The translations under genes and the position numbers were made by a program. Below, in pieces: positions 62,301 through 64,000 of a stretch of DNA of 64,000 nucleotides. The number at the start of each line of letters is the position of its first letter. Position 1 is the first letter of the stretch. Origin of the DNA: Amorphophallus konjac (lineage: Eukaryota > Streptophyta > Magnoliopsida > Alismatales > Araceae). The notes beneath the pieces were generated by a model. It made no database searches. It was given only the letters and a program-made list of their open reading frames with translations, and had not been told where the DNA came from. Where the stretch lies: the NCBI GenBank assembly GCA_022559845.1, contig CM040126.1, positions 222,090,641 through 222,154,640 of the forward strand, given 5' to 3'.

Positions 62301-64000
62301 CTCGACGTTTCTCGTGCGTTGCGACCTTTGCGAGTGGCCCTCTCGTGGCTGTACTCGAGGTTGGTGTCCTGTAGTGTGCGCGACGTTCTGGTCGTGCGTG
62401 GGGCTGTGTGAACGACGTTTCTGCTCGTGTTTGGTTGTCGTCTGTCTAGGTCTTTTCTAGACCTTTTCCGTGTGTTGCTGGCTTTTGCCCTCTTCTCAGT
62501 TTTGGCCGACGGACTGGTGTACCCTACCTTGTGAGTTTAGGGTTGACCGTCTGTTGCCTTTTGGAGTAGCTTAGAGTGCCGAGTTCTCCTCGGTGGCCGT
62601 GTTCCGTGTTTTACGGCCTCGCTCTTCTTTGTTATTGAGCTCCCCTTGCTCTTAGCATGTTCCCTACTCCTGCTGTCCCTGTTCTGTTTACAGCTTTGTA
62701 GTGTAGCTTTTCCTGCTTTGCTACACTTGTTGTTAGTGTTGCTTCCGTTGCACTGTGCATTTTCCAGTGGGGATCCGCGTGACCCCTACTGAGTTTCTGT
62801 TTAGAGACTCACCCCTACTTTTTCAGGTGGGTTTCACTGTCTGCCTCTGCTGTTCCTGGTGGAGCGTGTTGTTGTAGCTGCCAGCTGTACCTGCGTTGGG
62901 CTTCCCCCGACTTCTGTGTATGTCCTTTTCTGTCAGACTGTACTTTGTCTTTCCTTTGGACTGGACTCTGGTGTATAATTGTAATTGTAGTAATTTTATT
63001 TCTGCTACTTTAGCACTCCGATCTAATGAAATTTAATTACTTGCTGTTATATCTGTCAGTTCAATGTACTACACGACAGTCCTTTTTCCCTTCGGCGCTT
63101 TCCCGCGCTTGGGAGGCCTCGCGGGTCCCATGTGGTACCACGTGTATCCAGTAGTCCTACCGGGTGCACCTGGTATCCGAAATCCGGGTCGTCACAGTTG
63201 GAATCAGAGCATTGTTGTGTGAAGTACATGGGAATCTCAGATATACAGTTTCTAGAGTCCTTAAGGTCCAGTACAGTCTCTTGCTGGCTTAGGTGTTGCG
63301 ATGGTTTATCGCGTTGTTTTCTATGTGTGGTCTTGTGCGTGCTCGGTTGGCACTGTGCGAGATGGTTTTGCTCTCGTCTGGATGTGACGAGGTGCTTCGT
63401 TCGGTTTTAGTGTTGATCTCGATCATGTTGCACTTGGCAGTGTTTGTCGGATGGCATGAACCTGCAGTGCATTGTTCGAGATGTTTCTGTGTTTTGCTCA
63501 GGTGGCTTATGACTTTTAGCGTTGGTGTGATGGCCATGCATGTTTTCACATTGTCTTGGTCATCCCGGCTTTAATCTGTTCAGCTCCTGATGTGTTTTGC
63601 TTCTGTTGAAGTGCTCGATTAGATTCCGTGTTAGAGAAGTTGCTCAGGCGAGCTAGGATTTCCCTTCCTGGTGAGCTTTTGTGGTTGAGCTTCTTGCTTC
63701 CTGTCCCTTCTGGTGGAGTCTTTTTCGAGGTTTGCCTTGGATTTGCTGTCTTGGTGATGCCTTTGTCCTGTGTCTGCTTAAGTGTGGATAACTTTCTCTT
63801 GAGCCTGATCTGCTCTCTGCTATACGGTTGCTTGGCTTTGGACTCCATGATGGTGTTAAGAGCTGCCGCGTACCGTAGTTGTCGTGCCGTGTCCAACGGC
63901 CGACGTATTGTGAAGGCTCATTTACCATTTTCAGGACGTGAAGGTAAGCTGAGATTAGCATTCCTCTGTGCTTTGTGCTGAAGCTGGTGCTCTTCACCTG
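59329..64000 (+). mobile_element. LARD-A second copy (cut by window end)
   Basis: Collinear with 2444-7104, about 56.9 kb away. The LTR is 59329-63196 (3868 bp) with the same decayed CATAACATCC start. The primer-binding site reads TGGAATCAGAGC (63199-63210), one base changed. The core runs 63197-64000, and the window ends before the point where the first copy is broken (7146). No coding capacity is seen. Confidence 0.9.

Overview
The window is plant heterochromatin. I found no host protein gene, tRNA, rRNA or CRISPR array. Evidence for a plant: a Tekay/Del-type Ty3/gypsy chromovirus with a degenerate C-terminal chromodomain, primer-binding sites matching initiator tRNA-Met, a plant-mobile-domain (PMD) gene with short GT-AG introns, and long nested LTR retrotransposons in an AT-rich satellite, as in pericentromeric DNA of an angiosperm. 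The species cannot be named from this.

The base layer is an AT-rich satellite (monomers about 0.84-0.92 kb) in four blocks: 1169-2443, 17367-22807, 34767-39132 and 58062-59328. From left to right the other DNA is: the end of a Tekay LTR (1-1168); a non-coding long-LTR element, here called LARD-A (2444-7146); an inverted LARD LTR fragment with scrambled junctions (7147-8837); the 3' half of a probable Tat-like Ty3/gypsy element with an antisense multi-exon PMD pseudogene (8838-17366); LARD-B, minus strand (22808-34766), with a solo Tekay LTR nested in its 3' LTR (23795-26177); a Tekay element, minus strand (39133-58061), with LARD-C, plus strand (40530-49853), nested in its 3' LTR; and a second copy of the satellite/LARD-A segment (59329-64000). 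Target-site duplications seen in the sequence fix the nesting: TTTGT for Tekay, GACGC for LARD-C, TACAC for the solo LTR, and CATCG/CGTCG for LARD-B.

Main points: (1) The first 7.1 kb and last 7.1 kb are collinear and only a few percent different, so the window spans one period of a duplication of about 56.9 kb. (2) The LARD family has LTRs of about 3.5-3.9 kb around a non-coding core of about 2.0 kb. It shares its PBS, its polypurine-tract block, its terminal bases and an unusual array of CpG-bearing short inverted repeats with Tekay, so Tekay is the likely source of its enzymes. (3) The antisense PMD gene has a single-exon PMD region, then seven small exons whose lengths are all multiples of three and whose introns are all phase 1, then a coiled-coil exon. 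Exons 1 and 9 are full of stops and frameshifts, while the seven small exons are open.

All similarities were judged by eye. No alignment, database search or expression data was available.
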